A stretch of DNA of 64,000 nt, from positions 557,590 through 621,589 of the forward strand of contig NZ_NNBJ01000002.1 of assembly GCF_002803085.1 (NCBI RefSeq). The letters are read 5' to 3'. Made by a program: the position numbers and the translations under genes. The DNA is from Streptomyces sp. CB01201. Its GTDB lineage: Bacteria; Actinomycetota; Actinomycetes; Streptomycetales; Streptomycetaceae. The first letter of the stretch is position 1. Each line of letters begins with the position of its first letter. Below, piece after piece: positions 1-8,779 of the stretch. Below the pieces are notes generated by a model. The model searched no databases. It was not told where the DNA came from and saw nothing but the letters and a program-made list of their open reading frames with translations.

Positions 1-2561
1 CCGGCCTCACCGGTCAGGTCGAGGTCAAGCGCGACGACTACGGCGTCCCGCAGATCTACGCCGACAGCGACGCCGACCTCTTCATGGCCCAGGGCTACGT
101 CCAGGCGCAGGACCGGTTCTACGAGATGGACGTCCGCCGGCACATGACCTCGGGCCGGCTCTCGGAGATGTTCGGCAGCGGCCAGGTCGACACCGACGCC
201 TTCCTGCGCACGCTCGGCTGGCGCAAGGTGGCGCAGCAGGAGTACGACACCAAGCTGTCGCCGGCGACGAAGAAGTACCTCCAGGCCTACTCGGCGGGGG
301 TGAACGCGTACCTCAAGGGCAAGGACGGCAAGGACATCTCCGTCGAGTACGCGGCCCTCAACCTCACCAACGACTACAAGCCCGAGGCCTGGTCGCCGGT
401 CGACTCGGTGGCCTGGCTCAAGGCGATGGCCTGGGACCTGCGCGGCAACATGCAGGACGAGATCGACCGCTCCCTGATGACGAGCCGGCTCAGCCCGCAG
501 CAGATCAAGGACCTGTATCCGGCCTACCCGACGGCCACCCACCGCCCCATCGTCGACGAGGGCTCGTACAGCAAGGCGTCGGGGAAGTTCGACCCCAACC
601 GGGCCGCCAGCGCCTCCGACGGGACCTCGAACACCGCGCAGGGCGCGCTGCAGGGCATGCAGAGCCAGCTCGGCGCGCTGTCCGACACCCTCGACAAGAT
701 CCCCTCGCTGCTCGGCCCCAACGGCAGCGGCATCGGCTCCAACTCCTGGGTGGTGTCGGGCCAGTACACGACGACCGGCATGCCGCTGCTCGCCAACGAC
801 CCCCACCTCGCGCCGATGATGCCCTCGCTCTGGTACCAGATGGGCCTGCACTGCCGGACGGTCTCCAGCAAGTGCACCTACGACGTGGCGGGTTACACCT
901 TCTCCGGCATGCCCGGCGTGGTCATCGGCCACAACCAGGACGTCTCCTGGGGCTTCACCAACCTCGGCGCCGACGTGACCGACCTGTACCTGGAGAAGAT
1001 CTCCGGCTCCAACTACCTCTACGACAACCAGGAGAAGCCCCTCGCGACGCGCGAGGAGGTCATCAAGGTGGCCGGCGGGGCCAGCAAGACCATCACCATC
1101 CGCGAGACCAACAACGGCCCGCTCGTCTCCGACCGGGACGACGAACTGGGCAAGGTCGGCCAGAAGGCGCCCGTCAACTCGGCGGCCCCCGACCGGGGCA
1201 CCGGCTACGCGGTCGCCCTGAAGTGGACGGCCCTGGAGCCCGGCAAGTCCATGGACGCCGTCTTCGAGCTCAACCGGGCAAGCGACTTCAAGTCCTTCCG
1301 GGCCGCCGCCAAGGACTTCGAGGTGCCCTCGCAGAACCTGATCTACGCCGACACCAAGGGCAACATCGGCTACCAGGCGCCGGGCAGGATCCCGGTGCGC
1401 GCGGACGGCGTCGACGGCACCATGCCGGCCCCGGGCTGGGACCCGAAGTACACCTGGAAGAAGAACTACGTCCCGTTCGAGGCGCTGCCCTACGAGTACA
1501 ACCCCAAGCGGGGCTTCATCGTCACCGCCAACCAGGCCGTGATCGACGAGAAGAAGTACCCGTACCTGCTCACCAAGGACTGGGGCTACGGCACCCGCAG
1601 CCAGCGGATCAACGACCTCATCGAGTCGAAGATCAAGGGCGGCGGGAAGATCTCCACCGAGGACATGCAGAAGATGCAGATGGACAACAGCAGCGAGATC
1701 GCCGCGCTGCTGACGCCCGCGCTGCTGAAGATCGACGTGTCCGACCCCTCGGTGCGCGAGGCGCAGAAGCTGCTCGAAGGCTGGGACTACACCCAGGAGA
1801 ACGACTCGGCGGCCGCCGCCTACTTCAACTCGGTGTGGCGCAACGTCCTGAAGCTGGCGTTCGGCAACAAGCTGCCCAAGGAACTGCGTCCCAAGGGCGA
1901 GTGCCTGTACGTGACGCCGCCGGCCGGCACCGGCCCGGTCGACGACCCCGACAAGAAGGTCTGGGAGTGCGGCGAGCGCGACGGCGACTCGGCGCAGCCC
2001 GACGGCGGCGACCGGTGGTTCGAGGTCGTGCGCAAGATCTTCAACGACCAGAACAACAGCTGGTGGAAGGCGCCCGCCACCCGGCTCGACAAGGCCACCA
2101 CGACGCGTGACCAGCTGCTCGCACGAGCCATGAAGGACGCCCGCTGGGAGCTGACCGCCAAGCTCGGCAAGGACACCACGACCTGGTCGTGGGGCCGGCT
2201 GCACCAGCTGATGCTGAAGAACCAGACCCTCGGCAAGGAGGGTCCGGGCGTGCTCCAGTACATGCTCAACCGGGGCCCGTGGAACCTGGGCGGCGGCGAG
2301 GCGGCGGTGGACGCGACCGGCTGGAACGCGGCGAGCGGCGACTACGGCGTCACCTGGGTGCCCTCGATGCGGATGGTCGTCAACCTCAAGGACTTCGACA
2401 AGTCCAAGTGGATCAACCTCACCGGCGCCTCGGGCCACGCCTACAGCGCGCACTACTCGGACCAGACCGAGAAGTGGGCCAAGGGCGAGCTGCTCGACTG
2501 GTCGTTCACCGGCAAGGCGGTCGACGGCTCGACCGTCGACACGCTGAAGCTCACGCCGTAG
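1..2561 (+). CDS. Penicillin acylase family protein (5' end missing)
   Basis: Ntn-hydrolase of the penicillin/acyl-homoserine-lactone acylase family, which cleaves amide-linked acyl groups and is normally exported and self-processed into alpha and beta chains. The reading frame is open from base 3 with no stop, so the start and signal peptide lie upstream. The stretch GVPQIYADSDADLF is typical of the alpha-chain N-terminus. The motif GIGSNSWVVSG holds the expected nucleophile: Ser encoded at 738-740, preceded by Gly, would become the beta-chain N-terminus after autocleavage. A later TANQAV segment fits the conserved Asn region. About 853 codons are visible, a normal family length. The substrate cannot be read from sequence. 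Confidence 0.9.
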   Translation, partial: GLTGQVEVKRDDYGVPQIYADSDADLFMAQGYVQAQDRFYEMDVRRHMTSGRLSEMFGSGQVDTDAFLRTLGWRKVAQQEYDTKLSPATKKYLQAYSAGVNAYLKGKDGKDISVEYAALNLTNDYKPEAWSPVDSVAWLKAMAWDLRGNMQDEIDRSLMTSRLSPQQIKDLYPAYPTATHRPIVDEGSYSKASGKFDPNRAASASDGTSNTAQGALQGMQSQLGALSDTLDKIPSLLGPNGSGIGSNSWVVSGQYTTTGMPLLANDPHLAPMMPSLWYQMGLHCRTVSSKCTYDVAGYTFSGMPGVVIGHNQDVSWGFTNLGADVTDLYLEKISGSNYLYDNQEKPLATREEVIKVAGGASKTITIRETNNGPLVSDRDDELGKVGQKAPVNSAAPDRGTGYAVALKWTALEPGKSMDAVFELNRASDFKSFRAAAKDFEVPSQNLIYADTKGNIGYQAPGRIPVRADGVDGTMPAPGWDPKYTWKKNYVPFEALPYEYNPKRGFIVTANQAVIDEKKYPYLLTKDWGYGTRSQRINDLIESKIKGGGKISTEDMQKMQMDNSSEIAALLTPALLKIDVSDPSVREAQKLLEGWDYTQENDSAAAAYFNSVWRNVLKLAFGNKLPKELRPKGECLYVTPPAGTGPVDDPDKKVWECGERDGDSAQPDGGDRWFEVVRKIFNDQNNSWWKAPATRLDKATTTRDQLLARAMKDARWELTAKLGKDTTTWSWGRLHQLMLKNQTLGKEGPGVLQYMLNRGPWNLGGGEAAVDATGWNAASGDYGVTWVPSMRMVVNLKDFDKSKWINLTGASGHAYSAHYSDQTEKWAKGELLDWSFTGKAVDGSTVDTLKLTP

Positions 2562-2592
2562 CCGAGCGGGGCTCACGCCGTAGGACAGCCGC

Positions 2593-3186
2593 TCACGCGG
2601 GAAGGCGCGTCACCCCGTAGGGGGTGACGACAGCCTGTACGGGGTGGTCGTGCGGTTCCTCCGGGACCCGCGCGACCACCTCGTTCGCGTACAGGAGCAC
2701 CACGAGCGATGGTGCGCGCCCCGACGCCTCGACGCGGGCCAGGACCCGGTCGTAGGAGCCGCCGCCCCGGCCCAGGCGCATACCGCGCGCGTCCACGGCG
2801 AGGCCGGGCAGGAGCACCGCGTCCGCGGCCGTCACGGCGTCCGGGCCCAGGCGTTCGCCGTCCGGTTCGAGCAGCCCGCGCCCGGCCGGACGCAGGTGTT
2901 CGGGGCCGGCGTAGGGGGCCCAGTCCAGGTCGTTGTCCGGGAGCAGCACGGGGAGCAGCACGCGGACGCCCCGGGCGTGCAGGGCGTGCACCAGGGCGCG
3001 GGTGCCGGGTTCGCTGCCCACCGAGACATAGGCGGCCACCGTGCCGGCGGCGGCGAGTTCGGGCAGGGCCAGGGCGCGGTCGGCCAGCGCGAGCGACGCG
3101 GTCAGGAGCTCGTCGGCGGTCAGCCGCTTCCTGGCGTCGAGCAGGGTCCGCCGCAAGACCGCCTTTTCGGACATGTGATCACTCAC
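2593..3186 (-). CDS. 5-formyltetrahydrofolate cyclo-ligase
   Basis: ATP-dependent conversion of 5-formyl-THF to 5,10-methenyl-THF in cytosolic one-carbon metabolism. 197 aa, normal for the family. The N-terminal stretch KAVLRRTLLDARKRL and the C-terminal motif LGRGGGSYDR, the ATP/phosphate-binding loop of this family, are both visible. The frame opens with GTG at 3186. An in-frame ATG at 3174 is an alternative four codons later. A TACGGT hexamer overlaps the GTG, so the start is not settled. The gene is divergent from galU, sharing a 92-bp intergenic region. Confidence 0.9.
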   Translation of the reverse strand: MSDHMSEKAVLRRTLLDARKRLTADELLTASLALADRALALPELAAAGTVAAYVSVGSEPGTRALVHALHARGVRVLLPVLLPDNDLDWAPYAGPEHLRPAGRGLLEPDGERLGPDAVTAADAVLLPGLAVDARGMRLGRGGGSYDRVLARVEASGRAPSLVVLLYANEVVARVPEEPHDHPVQAVVTPYGVTRLPA

Positions 3187-3278
3187 CGTACTTCTGCCGA
3201 CCCCTCAAATGTGTGCGAAAGAGAACGAATTCACCGGAGGACAATCTCCCGCACATACGCAGCGGATAGGGTGCCCGC

Positions 3279-4181
3279 ATGACTCAGTCGCCCCCACGGA
3301 TCACCAAGGCTGTCATCCCCGCCGCCGGGCTCGGCACCCGGTTCCTTCCGGCCACGAAGGCCACCCCGAAGGAGATGCTGCCGGTGGTGGACAAGCCGGC
3401 CATTCAGTACGTGGTGGAGGAGGCGGTGGCGGCGGGCCTGTCGGACGTCCTGATGGTCACCGGGCGCAACAAGCGTCCCCTGGAGGACCACTTCGACCGC
3501 AACTACGAGCTGGAGTCGGCGCTGACCCGCAAGGGCGACGCGGACCGGCTCGCCAAGGTGCAGGAGTCCAGCGACCTCGCGACCATGCACTACGTGCGCC
3601 AGGGCGACCCCAAGGGCCTCGGGCACGCGGTCCTGTGCGCGGCCCCGCACGTGGGCAGCCAGCCCTTCGCGGTGCTCCTCGGCGACGACCTGATCGACGC
3701 CCGCGACCAGCTGCTCTCGCGGATGGTGGAGATCCAGGAGCACGAGGGTGGCAGCGTGATCGCGCTCATGGAGGTCGACCCCGAGCAGATCCACCTCTAC
3801 GGCTGCGCGGCCGTCGAAACCACCGCCGAGAGCGATGTCGTACGGGTCACCGGGCTCGTCGAGAAGCCCGAGGCGTCCGAGGCGCCCTCCCACCTCGCCG
3901 TGATCGGCCGTTACGTCCTGGACCCGGCCGTCTTCGACGTGCTGCGCACCACCGCGCCCGGCCGCGGCGGCGAGATCCAGCTGACCGACGCGCTCCAGCA
4001 GATGGCCGCGGACGAGTCGATCGGCGGCCCCGTGCACGGCGTCGTCTTCAAGGGCCGTCGCTATGACACCGGCGATCGCGGAGACTATCTCCGAGCCATT
4101 GTCAGACTGGCGTGCGAACGTGAAGACCTGGGCCCCGACTTCAAGGCCTGGCTTCGCCGGTACGTCACCGAGGAGATGTAG
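3279..4181 (+). CDS. galU: UTP--glucose-1-phosphate uridylyltransferase
   Basis: Makes UDP-glucose from UTP and glucose-1-phosphate for cell-wall glycans, trehalose and the Leloir pathway. 300 aa. The nucleotidyltransferase motif PAAGLGTRFLPATKATPKEM is at residues 13-32, followed by PVVDKPAIQYVVEEA and the sugar-phosphate segments GLVEKP and GEIQLTDAL. No Shine-Dalgarno is seen. Instead TAGGGT at 3267-3272 ends six bases before the ATG, as expected for a leaderless mRNA. It is followed after 7 nt by the gephyrin-like gene, so the two are probably cotranscribed. Confidence 0.95.
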   Translation: MTQSPPRITKAVIPAAGLGTRFLPATKATPKEMLPVVDKPAIQYVVEEAVAAGLSDVLMVTGRNKRPLEDHFDRNYELESALTRKGDADRLAKVQESSDLATMHYVRQGDPKGLGHAVLCAAPHVGSQPFAVLLGDDLIDARDQLLSRMVEIQEHEGGSVIALMEVDPEQIHLYGCAAVETTAESDVVRVTGLVEKPEASEAPSHLAVIGRYVLDPAVFDVLRTTAPGRGGEIQLTDALQQMAADESIGGPVHGVVFKGRRYDTGDRGDYLRAIVRLACEREDLGPDFKAWLRRYVTEEM

Positions 4182-4188
4182 GCCCCCC

Positions 4189-5490
4189 GTGAGCAACACG
4201 ATCTGGTCGGTGGACGAGCACCTGGACGACATCCTCGCCGCGGTCCGGCCGCTCGATCCCATCGAGCTGCAACTGCCCGACGCCCAGGGCTGCGTCCTGG
4301 TCGAGGACGTCACGGTGCCGGTCGCCCTGCCGCCCTTCGACAACAGCTCGATGGACGGGTACGCGGTGCGCGTCGCCGATGTCGCGGGGGCCAGCGAGGA
4401 GTTCCCCGCCGTGCTCACCGTGATCGGTGATGTGGCGGCGGGCACCGAAGAGCTGCCCACCGTGGGCCCCGGCCAGGCCGCCCGGATCATGACGGGTGCC
4501 CCGCTGCCGCCCGGCGCCGAGGCCGTCGTCCCGGTCGAGTGGACCGACGGCGGGACCGGCCGGGGCGCCGCCACCGGCATGCGTCCGGCGGGCCAGGCCC
4601 CCGAGGGGGCCAGCGGCGAGGTGCGGGTGCACCGGGGCGCCGAGTCCCGCGCCCATGTCCGGGCGCGCGGCAGCGACGTCCGGGCGGGCGACCTCGCGTT
4701 GCGGGCCGGCACCGTGCTCGGACCGCCCCAGATCGGGCTGCTCGCCGCGATCGGCCGCGGCACCGTGACCGTACGGCCGCGCCCGCGCGTGGTGGTGCTC
4801 TCCACCGGAAGCGAACTGGTGCAGCCCGGCGAGCAGTTGGGCCAGGGCCAGATCTACGACTCCAACAGCTTCGCCCTGGCGGCCGCCGCCAAGGACGCGG
4901 GTGCCATCGCCTACCGGGTCGGCGCGGTCACCGACGACGCGGCGGTGCTGCGCGACACCATCGAGGATCAGCTGATCCGCGCCGACCTCCTGGTCACCAC
5001 CGGTGGGGTCAGCGTCGGGGCGTACGACGTCGTCAAGGAGGCGCTGTCCTCGGTGGGCGACGCGGACGTGCCGGGCAGCGGCATCGACTTCCGCAAGCTG
5101 AAGATGCAGCCCGGCAAGCCCCAGGGCTTCGGCTCGATCGGCCCCGACCACACCCCGCTGCTCGCCCTGCCCGGCAACCCGGTGTCCTCCTACGTCTCCT
5201 TCGAGCTGTTCGTACGCCCCGCGATCCGCACCCTGATGGGCCTGCCCGACGTCAACCGGCCCACCGCGCGCGCCGTCCTGAAGGCCGACAAGGCGCTGTC
5301 CTCGCCCGCCGACCGGCGCCAGTTCCTGCGCGGCAGCTACGACGCGGAGGCAGGCACCGTCAGCCCCGTGGGCGGCTCCGGATCGCATCTGATCGCGGCG
5401 CTCGCGCTGGCCGACTGTCTCATCGTGATCCCCGAGGAAGCCACCTCCGCGGAGCCCGACAGCGAGGTGGAAGTGGTCCTGCTCGGCTGA
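4189..5490 (+). CDS. glp: Gephyrin-like molybdotransferase (MoeA family), probable Glp
   Basis: MoeA-type enzyme that inserts molybdate into adenylylated molybdopterin. In Corynebacterium a MoeA-like protein (Glp) instead acts in division and binds a membrane receptor, GlpR. 433 aa from GTG 4189. Visible blocks: [11 protein letters not shown] near residue 60, [20 protein letters not shown], the MPT-binding core STGSELV and [13 protein letters not shown], and [13 protein letters not shown]. The frame is open further upstream inside galU, but GTG 4189 gives the family N-terminus. Synteny with galU upstream and a GlpR-like gene downstream favours Glp. moaC and mog next door keep a cofactor role open. 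A Gly/Ala-rich insertion lies near residues 125-150. Confidence 0.88.
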   Translation: MSNTIWSVDEHLDDILAAVRPLDPIELQLPDAQGCVLVEDVTVPVALPPFDNSSMDGYAVRVADVAGASEEFPAVLTVIGDVAAGTEELPTVGPGQAARIMTGAPLPPGAEAVVPVEWTDGGTGRGAATGMRPAGQAPEGASGEVRVHRGAESRAHVRARGSDVRAGDLALRAGTVLGPPQIGLLAAIGRGTVTVRPRPRVVVLSTGSELVQPGEQLGQGQIYDSNSFALAAAAKDAGAIAYRVGAVTDDAAVLRDTIEDQLIRADLLVTTGGVSVGAYDVVKEALSSVGDADVPGSGIDFRKLKMQPGKPQGFGSIGPDHTPLLALPGNPVSSYVSFELFVRPAIRTLMGLPDVNRPTARAVLKADKALSSPADRRQFLRGSYDAEAGTVSPVGGSGSHLIAALALADCLIVIPEEATSAEPDSEVEVVLLG

Positions 5491-5549
5491 CCGGCGGCCG
5501 GTGGGGGTACGGTGTCTGCCCACAGAAGCCGTACCGGGAGCGCCACCGA

Positions 5550-6089
5550 ATGAGTTCGACGCAAGGCAGGCTCACGCACATCGACGAGGCGGGTGCGGCC
5601 CGCATGGTCGACGTCTCCGAGAAGGACGTCACCGCACGCACCGCCCGCGCGAGCGGACGCGTCCTCGTCTCGCCGCGCGTGGTGGAACTCCTGCGCGGCG
5701 AGGGCGTACCGAAGGGCGACGCGCTGGCCACCGCCCGGATCGCCGGGATCATGGGAGCCAAGCGCACGCCCGACCTCATCCCGCTCTGCCACCCCCTCGC
5801 CGTGTCCGGAGTGAAGCTCGACCTGGCGGTCGCCGACGACGCGGTGGAGATCCTCGCGACGGTGAGGACCACCGACCGCACGGGCGTCGAGATGGAGGCC
5901 CTGACCGCGGTGTCGGTGGCGGCGCTCACCGTCGTCGACATGGTCAAGGCCGTCGACAAGGCCGCCGTCATCACCGACATCCGGGTCGAGGAGAAGACCG
6001 GCGGCAAGTCCGGCGACTGGAACCGGCCCGAGGGGGCGGCCGGCGGCGAGTCCGGCGACCGCAACCGGCCCGAGGCGGCCGGAGCATGA
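5550..6089 (+). CDS. moaC: Cyclic pyranopterin monophosphate synthase
   Basis: Second enzyme of molybdopterin synthesis, converting the MoaA product (3',8-cyclo-GTP) to cPMP. 179 aa from ATG 5550. Diagnostic motifs are [12 protein letters not shown], the [16 protein letters not shown] block and the catalytic segment MVKAVDKA. The last 28 residues are unusual: two copies of a 14-residue unit ([14 protein letters not shown], then [14 protein letters not shown]) encoded by a 42-bp tandem duplication at 6000-6083. This tail lies outside the MoaC fold. The stop overlaps the next start (ATGA at 6086-6089), so translation is probably coupled. Confidence 0.95.
   Translation: MSSTQGRLTHIDEAGAARMVDVSEKDVTARTARASGRVLVSPRVVELLRGEGVPKGDALATARIAGIMGAKRTPDLIPLCHPLAVSGVKLDLAVADDAVEILATVRTTDRTGVEMEALTAVSVAALTVVDMVKAVDKAAVITDIRVEEKTGGKSGDWNRPEGAAGGESGDRNRPEAAGA
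6000..6083 (+). repeat. 42-bp tandem duplication in the moaC tail
   Basis: Two adjacent 42-bp units, 6000-6041 and 6042-6083, encode near-identical 14-residue segments at the C-terminus of MoaC. The period is a multiple of three, so the frame is kept. Confidence 0.8.
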
Positions 6090-6682
6090 CGCCCCCTCAG
6101 CCCGCCGCGACCCCGCCGCGGCCCGGACCGCAGGCCGCGGTGCCGTTCCCGCCGGGCGGCGAAGCGCTCGGCGACGCACTGCGCGCGCCGTACGCGGCGC
6201 TCGTCGTGACCGCCTCCAACCGGGCCTCGGCCGGGGTGTACGCCGACACCGGCGGGCCGCTGCTCGCGGGCGGCCTCGCCTCGATCGGCTTCGCCGTGGA
6301 CGGGCCGCTCGTGGTGCCGGACGGCGCTCCCGTGGAGCAGGCGCTGCGGGCCGGGACGGCAGCCGGATACGACGTGATCGTCACCACCGGCGGCACGGGC
6401 CTTTCGCCCACCGACCGCACGCCCGACGCGACCCGGTCCGTCATCGACTACGAGGTCCCCGGCATCCCCGAGGCCATCCGTGCCGAGGGCCTCGCCAAGG
6501 TCCCCACCGCCGCCCTCTCCCGGGGCCTGGCCGGAGTGGCCGGCCGCACCCTGATCGTCAACCTGCCGGGATCCACCGGCGGCGTACGCGACGGAATCGC
6601 CGTCCTGGAGCGGATCCTGCGGCACGCCGTGGACCAGATCCGCGGCGGCGACCACCCCAGACCCGCGGGGAGCCCGAGCTGA
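6086..6682 (+). CDS. MogA/MoaB family molybdenum cofactor protein
   Basis: Adenylylates molybdopterin before molybdate insertion, or has the related MoaB role. 198 aa with a Pro-rich N-terminal leader of about 35 residues before the fold begins at [22 protein letters not shown]. The MPT-binding motif [17 protein letters not shown] (about residues 93-109) and the late motif NLPGSTGGV are present. The ATG overlaps the moaC stop by four bases. With glp and moaC it makes a partial Mo-cofactor cluster; moaA, moaD and moaE are not in the window. Confidence 0.9.
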   Translation: MTPPQPAATPPRPGPQAAVPFPPGGEALGDALRAPYAALVVTASNRASAGVYADTGGPLLAGGLASIGFAVDGPLVVPDGAPVEQALRAGTAAGYDVIVTTGGTGLSPTDRTPDATRSVIDYEVPGIPEAIRAEGLAKVPTAALSRGLAGVAGRTLIVNLPGSTGGVRDGIAVLERILRHAVDQIRGGDHPRPAGSPS

Positions 6683-7305
6683 ACGTTCCTTCCTGGCCGG
6701 TCGAGCTGGCGGAGGGCGATGTGGTCCTCCGCCCCATAAAGCTGCGCGACCAACGGGCCTGGCGCGAGGTCAACCGGCGCAACCGCGACTGGCTGCGGCC
6801 CTGGGAGGCGACCATCCCGCCGCCCGCGCCCGGCGCGCCCTTCGCACAGCGCCCCACCTACCGGCAGATGGTCCGCCATCTGCGCGGCGAGGCCAACGCG
6901 GGCCGCATGCTGCCGTTCGTCATCGAGTACCAGGGGCAGCTGGTGGGCCAGTTGACGGTCGCCGGGATCACCTGGGGCTCGATGTGCTCGGGCCACGTCG
7001 GGTACTGGGTGGACCGCGAGGTGGCGGGCCGCGGGGTGATGCCGACCGCCGTCGCGCTCGCCGTCGACCACTGCTTCCGCGCGGTCGGTATGCACCGCAT
7101 GGAGGTGTGCATTCGCCCGGAGAACGGGCCGAGCCGGCGGGTGGTGGAAAAGCTCGGTTTCCGCGAGGAAGGGCTGCGCCCGCGCTATCTCCACATCGAC
7201 GGTGCCTGGCGCGATCACCTGGTGTACGCGCTCACCGCGGAGGAAGTCCCCGACGGGCTGCTCGCCCGGTGGCGGCGGGCCCGGCAGTCCCATCACGGAA
7301 AATAA
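6679..7305 (+). CDS. GNAT acetyltransferase, RimJ/RimL-like
   Basis: Predicted protein N-alpha- or small-molecule acetyltransferase using acetyl-CoA. The best start is CTG 6679, overlapping the preceding stop (CTGA), which gives [21 protein letters not shown] and 208 aa. GTG 6721 is an alternative giving 194 aa. The fold is clear: VVLRPIKLRDQRAWREV at the front, the acetyl-CoA-binding segment GYWVDREVAGRGVMPTAV in the middle, then MEVCIRPENGPSRRVVEKLGF, the usual RimJ signature. In this cluster it sits between the Mo-cofactor genes and the GlpR-like gene. Confidence 0.88.
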   Translation: MNVPSWPVELAEGDVVLRPIKLRDQRAWREVNRRNRDWLRPWEATIPPPAPGAPFAQRPTYRQMVRHLRGEANAGRMLPFVIEYQGQLVGQLTVAGITWGSMCSGHVGYWVDREVAGRGVMPTAVALAVDHCFRAVGMHRMEVCIRPENGPSRRVVEKLGFREEGLRPRYLHIDGAWRDHLVYALTAEEVPDGLLARWRRARQSHHGK

Positions 7306-7479
7306 AATAAACGTTCGAATTTGATCGCGATTGGCTCGCCGTCTATCGACGACAGGACGTCGAACGACCATCGAACGATCTGAGAAATCACAAAAAAAGC
7401 CGGTGATATCAGCCAGATCGTGCGACACACCGGCTCAATTGGCGTATCCCCGCGCGCCCATCCCTCTACGGTGTGGTGT
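7306..7479. other. A/T-rich intergenic island with repeated TCGAACG boxes
   Basis: This 174-bp gap is much richer in A/T than its surroundings (for example AAAATAAAATAAACG at its start). It carries CGTTCGA (7313-7319) and two direct copies of TCGAACGA at 7360-7367 and 7371-7378, 11 bp apart, roughly one helical turn. A regulator-binding role is inference. Confidence 0.5.
7390..7435 (-). terminator. Possible intrinsic terminator on the minus strand
   Basis: AGCCGGTG (7398-7405) pairs with CACCGGCT (7428-7435) across a 22-nt loop. Read on the minus strand the stem is followed by a run of seven T (7392-7398 complement). No minus-strand gene ends here, so it would stop antisense transcripts; a function as a plus-strand hairpin is equally possible. 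Confidence 0.4.
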
Positions 7480-8577
7480 GTGAGCAGCAGCGGCCTCATT
7501 TACGCAGTCATCGTCGGGGCCTGGGCCGCCTACTTGGTGCCGATGTGGCTCCGCAGGCAGGACGAGCTCAACGAGGCGCGTCCGACGGAACGCTTCAGCA
7601 CCGCCATCCGGCTCCTGTCCGGACGGTCGGCCATGGAGCGCCGGTACGCCAAGGAGCTGCGCCAGCGGGCCACCGAGGAGGCATCCGCCGAGGCGGGACC
7701 CGGGACCCCTCCGGACGCCTTGACCGAACCCCTCGACACCCCGGGGGAGTCCACCGGCGCCCGGCACTCCGTCGTGCCCCCGGCCCGCTCCCAGCGCCCC
7801 GCGCGCCCGGAGCCGCACCCCGAGCAGCCGGCCGAGCGCCAGGAGCGCCCGCGCCCCACGAACGCGGCCTCCGCGGAGCGCGCCCGGCGCGCCCAGCGCA
7901 GCGCGGTGCTCGCCCGGCGCCGGCGCACCACCGTCGTGCTCTTCCTCGCCTTCACGCTCGGCGCGGTCGTCGCGGCGGTCGGCGGGCTCGGCTTCCTGTG
8001 GGCACCGGCCGTGCCGGCCGCCCTGCTCAGCGCGTACATCGTGCATCTGCGCGTCCAGGAGCGGCGGCGCTTCGCCTTCACCATGGACCGCCGCCGCGCG
8101 GAGGCCGCCGCCCAGCGGCTGCGCGAGAGCCGGCCGCGCGCCCGGGCCACCGCGCCGGGCGTCGAGGCCGACGACGAACCCGACGCCCACCACCCGGCCC
8201 CCGTGCCCGAACCCGTACCGGCTCCCGCACTGTCCCCGCAGGAGGCCGGGCGGCGCGCGCTCGTCGAGCAGACCGACCACCAGGAGTGGGTGGACCAGCA
8301 GCGCGAGCGCGGTCCCGAACGCGGCGCGAGCTGGGAGCCGGTGCCGGTCCCGCTGCCGACGTACGTCACCGCGCCGGTCGCCCCGCGTGCCACCGGCAGC
8401 ATCGACCTTGGCGCCCCGGACACCTGGTCCTCGGCGCGCTCCTCGACGGCGGAGCCCACCCCGGCCCCGCCCACCGCGGAGCCGCCGCCCAGACAGCGCT
8501 CGGGCCCAAGTAGCCGTCGTACGCCGCTCTTCGACCAGTACGCGGACGACGACCGGCCCCGCGCGGCCAACGAATGA
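7480..8577 (+). CDS. glpR: Membrane protein, probable Glp receptor GlpR
   Basis: 365-aa membrane protein from GTG 7480. TACGGT at 7467-7472 ends seven bases before it, so the mRNA may be leaderless. Residues 4-22 form one membrane segment (SGLIYAVIVGAWAAYLVPMW) followed by RRQDELNEARPTERFSTAIRLL, typical of the GlpR family. Two more segments lie near residues 148-190 (TVVLFLAFTLGAVVAAVGG and LWAPAVPAALLSAYIV). The linker and the roughly 170-residue tail are Pro/Arg/Glu-rich and look disordered. In Corynebacterium GlpR anchors Glp, a MoeA-like protein tied to cell division. Placement three genes after glp supports that call. Identification is from memory of the family, not a search. Confidence 0.7.
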   Translation: MSSSGLIYAVIVGAWAAYLVPMWLRRQDELNEARPTERFSTAIRLLSGRSAMERRYAKELRQRATEEASAEAGPGTPPDALTEPLDTPGESTGARHSVVPPARSQRPARPEPHPEQPAERQERPRPTNAASAERARRAQRSAVLARRRRTTVVLFLAFTLGAVVAAVGGLGFLWAPAVPAALLSAYIVHLRVQERRRFAFTMDRRRAEAAAQRLRESRPRARATAPGVEADDEPDAHHPAPVPEPVPAPALSPQEAGRRALVEQTDHQEWVDQQRERGPERGASWEPVPVPLPTYVTAPVAPRATGSIDLGAPDTWSSARSSTAEPTPAPPTAEPPPRQRSGPSSRRTPLFDQYADDDRPRAANE

Positions 8578-8651
8578 CCCCCTCTCACTGACCAGCGAGG
8601 AACCGATTTCCGAGCACCCTCTTCCGGGTGCTAAGGTTTCACTCGTTGCAA

Positions 8652-8725
8652 GGGCCTGTGGCGCAGTCCGGTAGCGCACCTCGTTCGCATCGAGGGGGTC
8701 AGGGGTTCGAATCCCCTCAGGTCCA
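8652..8725 (+). tRNA. tRNA-Ala (anticodon CGC)
   Basis: A 74-nt cloverleaf. The acceptor GGGCCTG pairs with CAGGTCC, giving the G3-U70 wobble that is the alanine identity element. D-arm GCGC...GCGC; anticodon stem CCTCG/CGAGG with loop TTCGCAT, so the anticodon is CGC reading GCG; T-arm GGGG-TTCGAAT-CCCC. The discriminator is A and CCA is not encoded. Confidence 0.93.
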
Positions 8726-8736
8726 CAACAACAACG

Positions 8737-8771
8737 AGATCCCGTCCGATCATCACGATCGGGCGGGATCT
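8737..8771 (+). terminator. Intrinsic terminator after tRNA-Ala
   Basis: GATCCCGTCCGATC (8738-8751) pairs with GATCGGGCGGGATC (8757-8770) around the loop ATCAC with one G-U pair, followed by the T-rich stretch TTCGTCGTTTC. It sits directly between the tRNA and the convergent acetyltransferase gene and may serve both. Confidence 0.7.
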
Positions 8772-8779
8772 TCGTCGTT

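Noticed and set aside
872..2110. 412-codon Arg-rich ORF within the acylase gene
   Set aside because: Alternate frame of the acylase gene, low-complexity Arg/Gly/Pro protein with no motif.
4539..5549. Arg-rich frame running into moaC
   Set aside because: It is the +1 shadow of glp; only from ATG 5550 does the protein match MoaC.
7390..7435. Terminator of the RimJ-like gene
   Set aside because: The T-run is on the wrong side for the plus strand, so I list it only as a possible minus-strand terminator.
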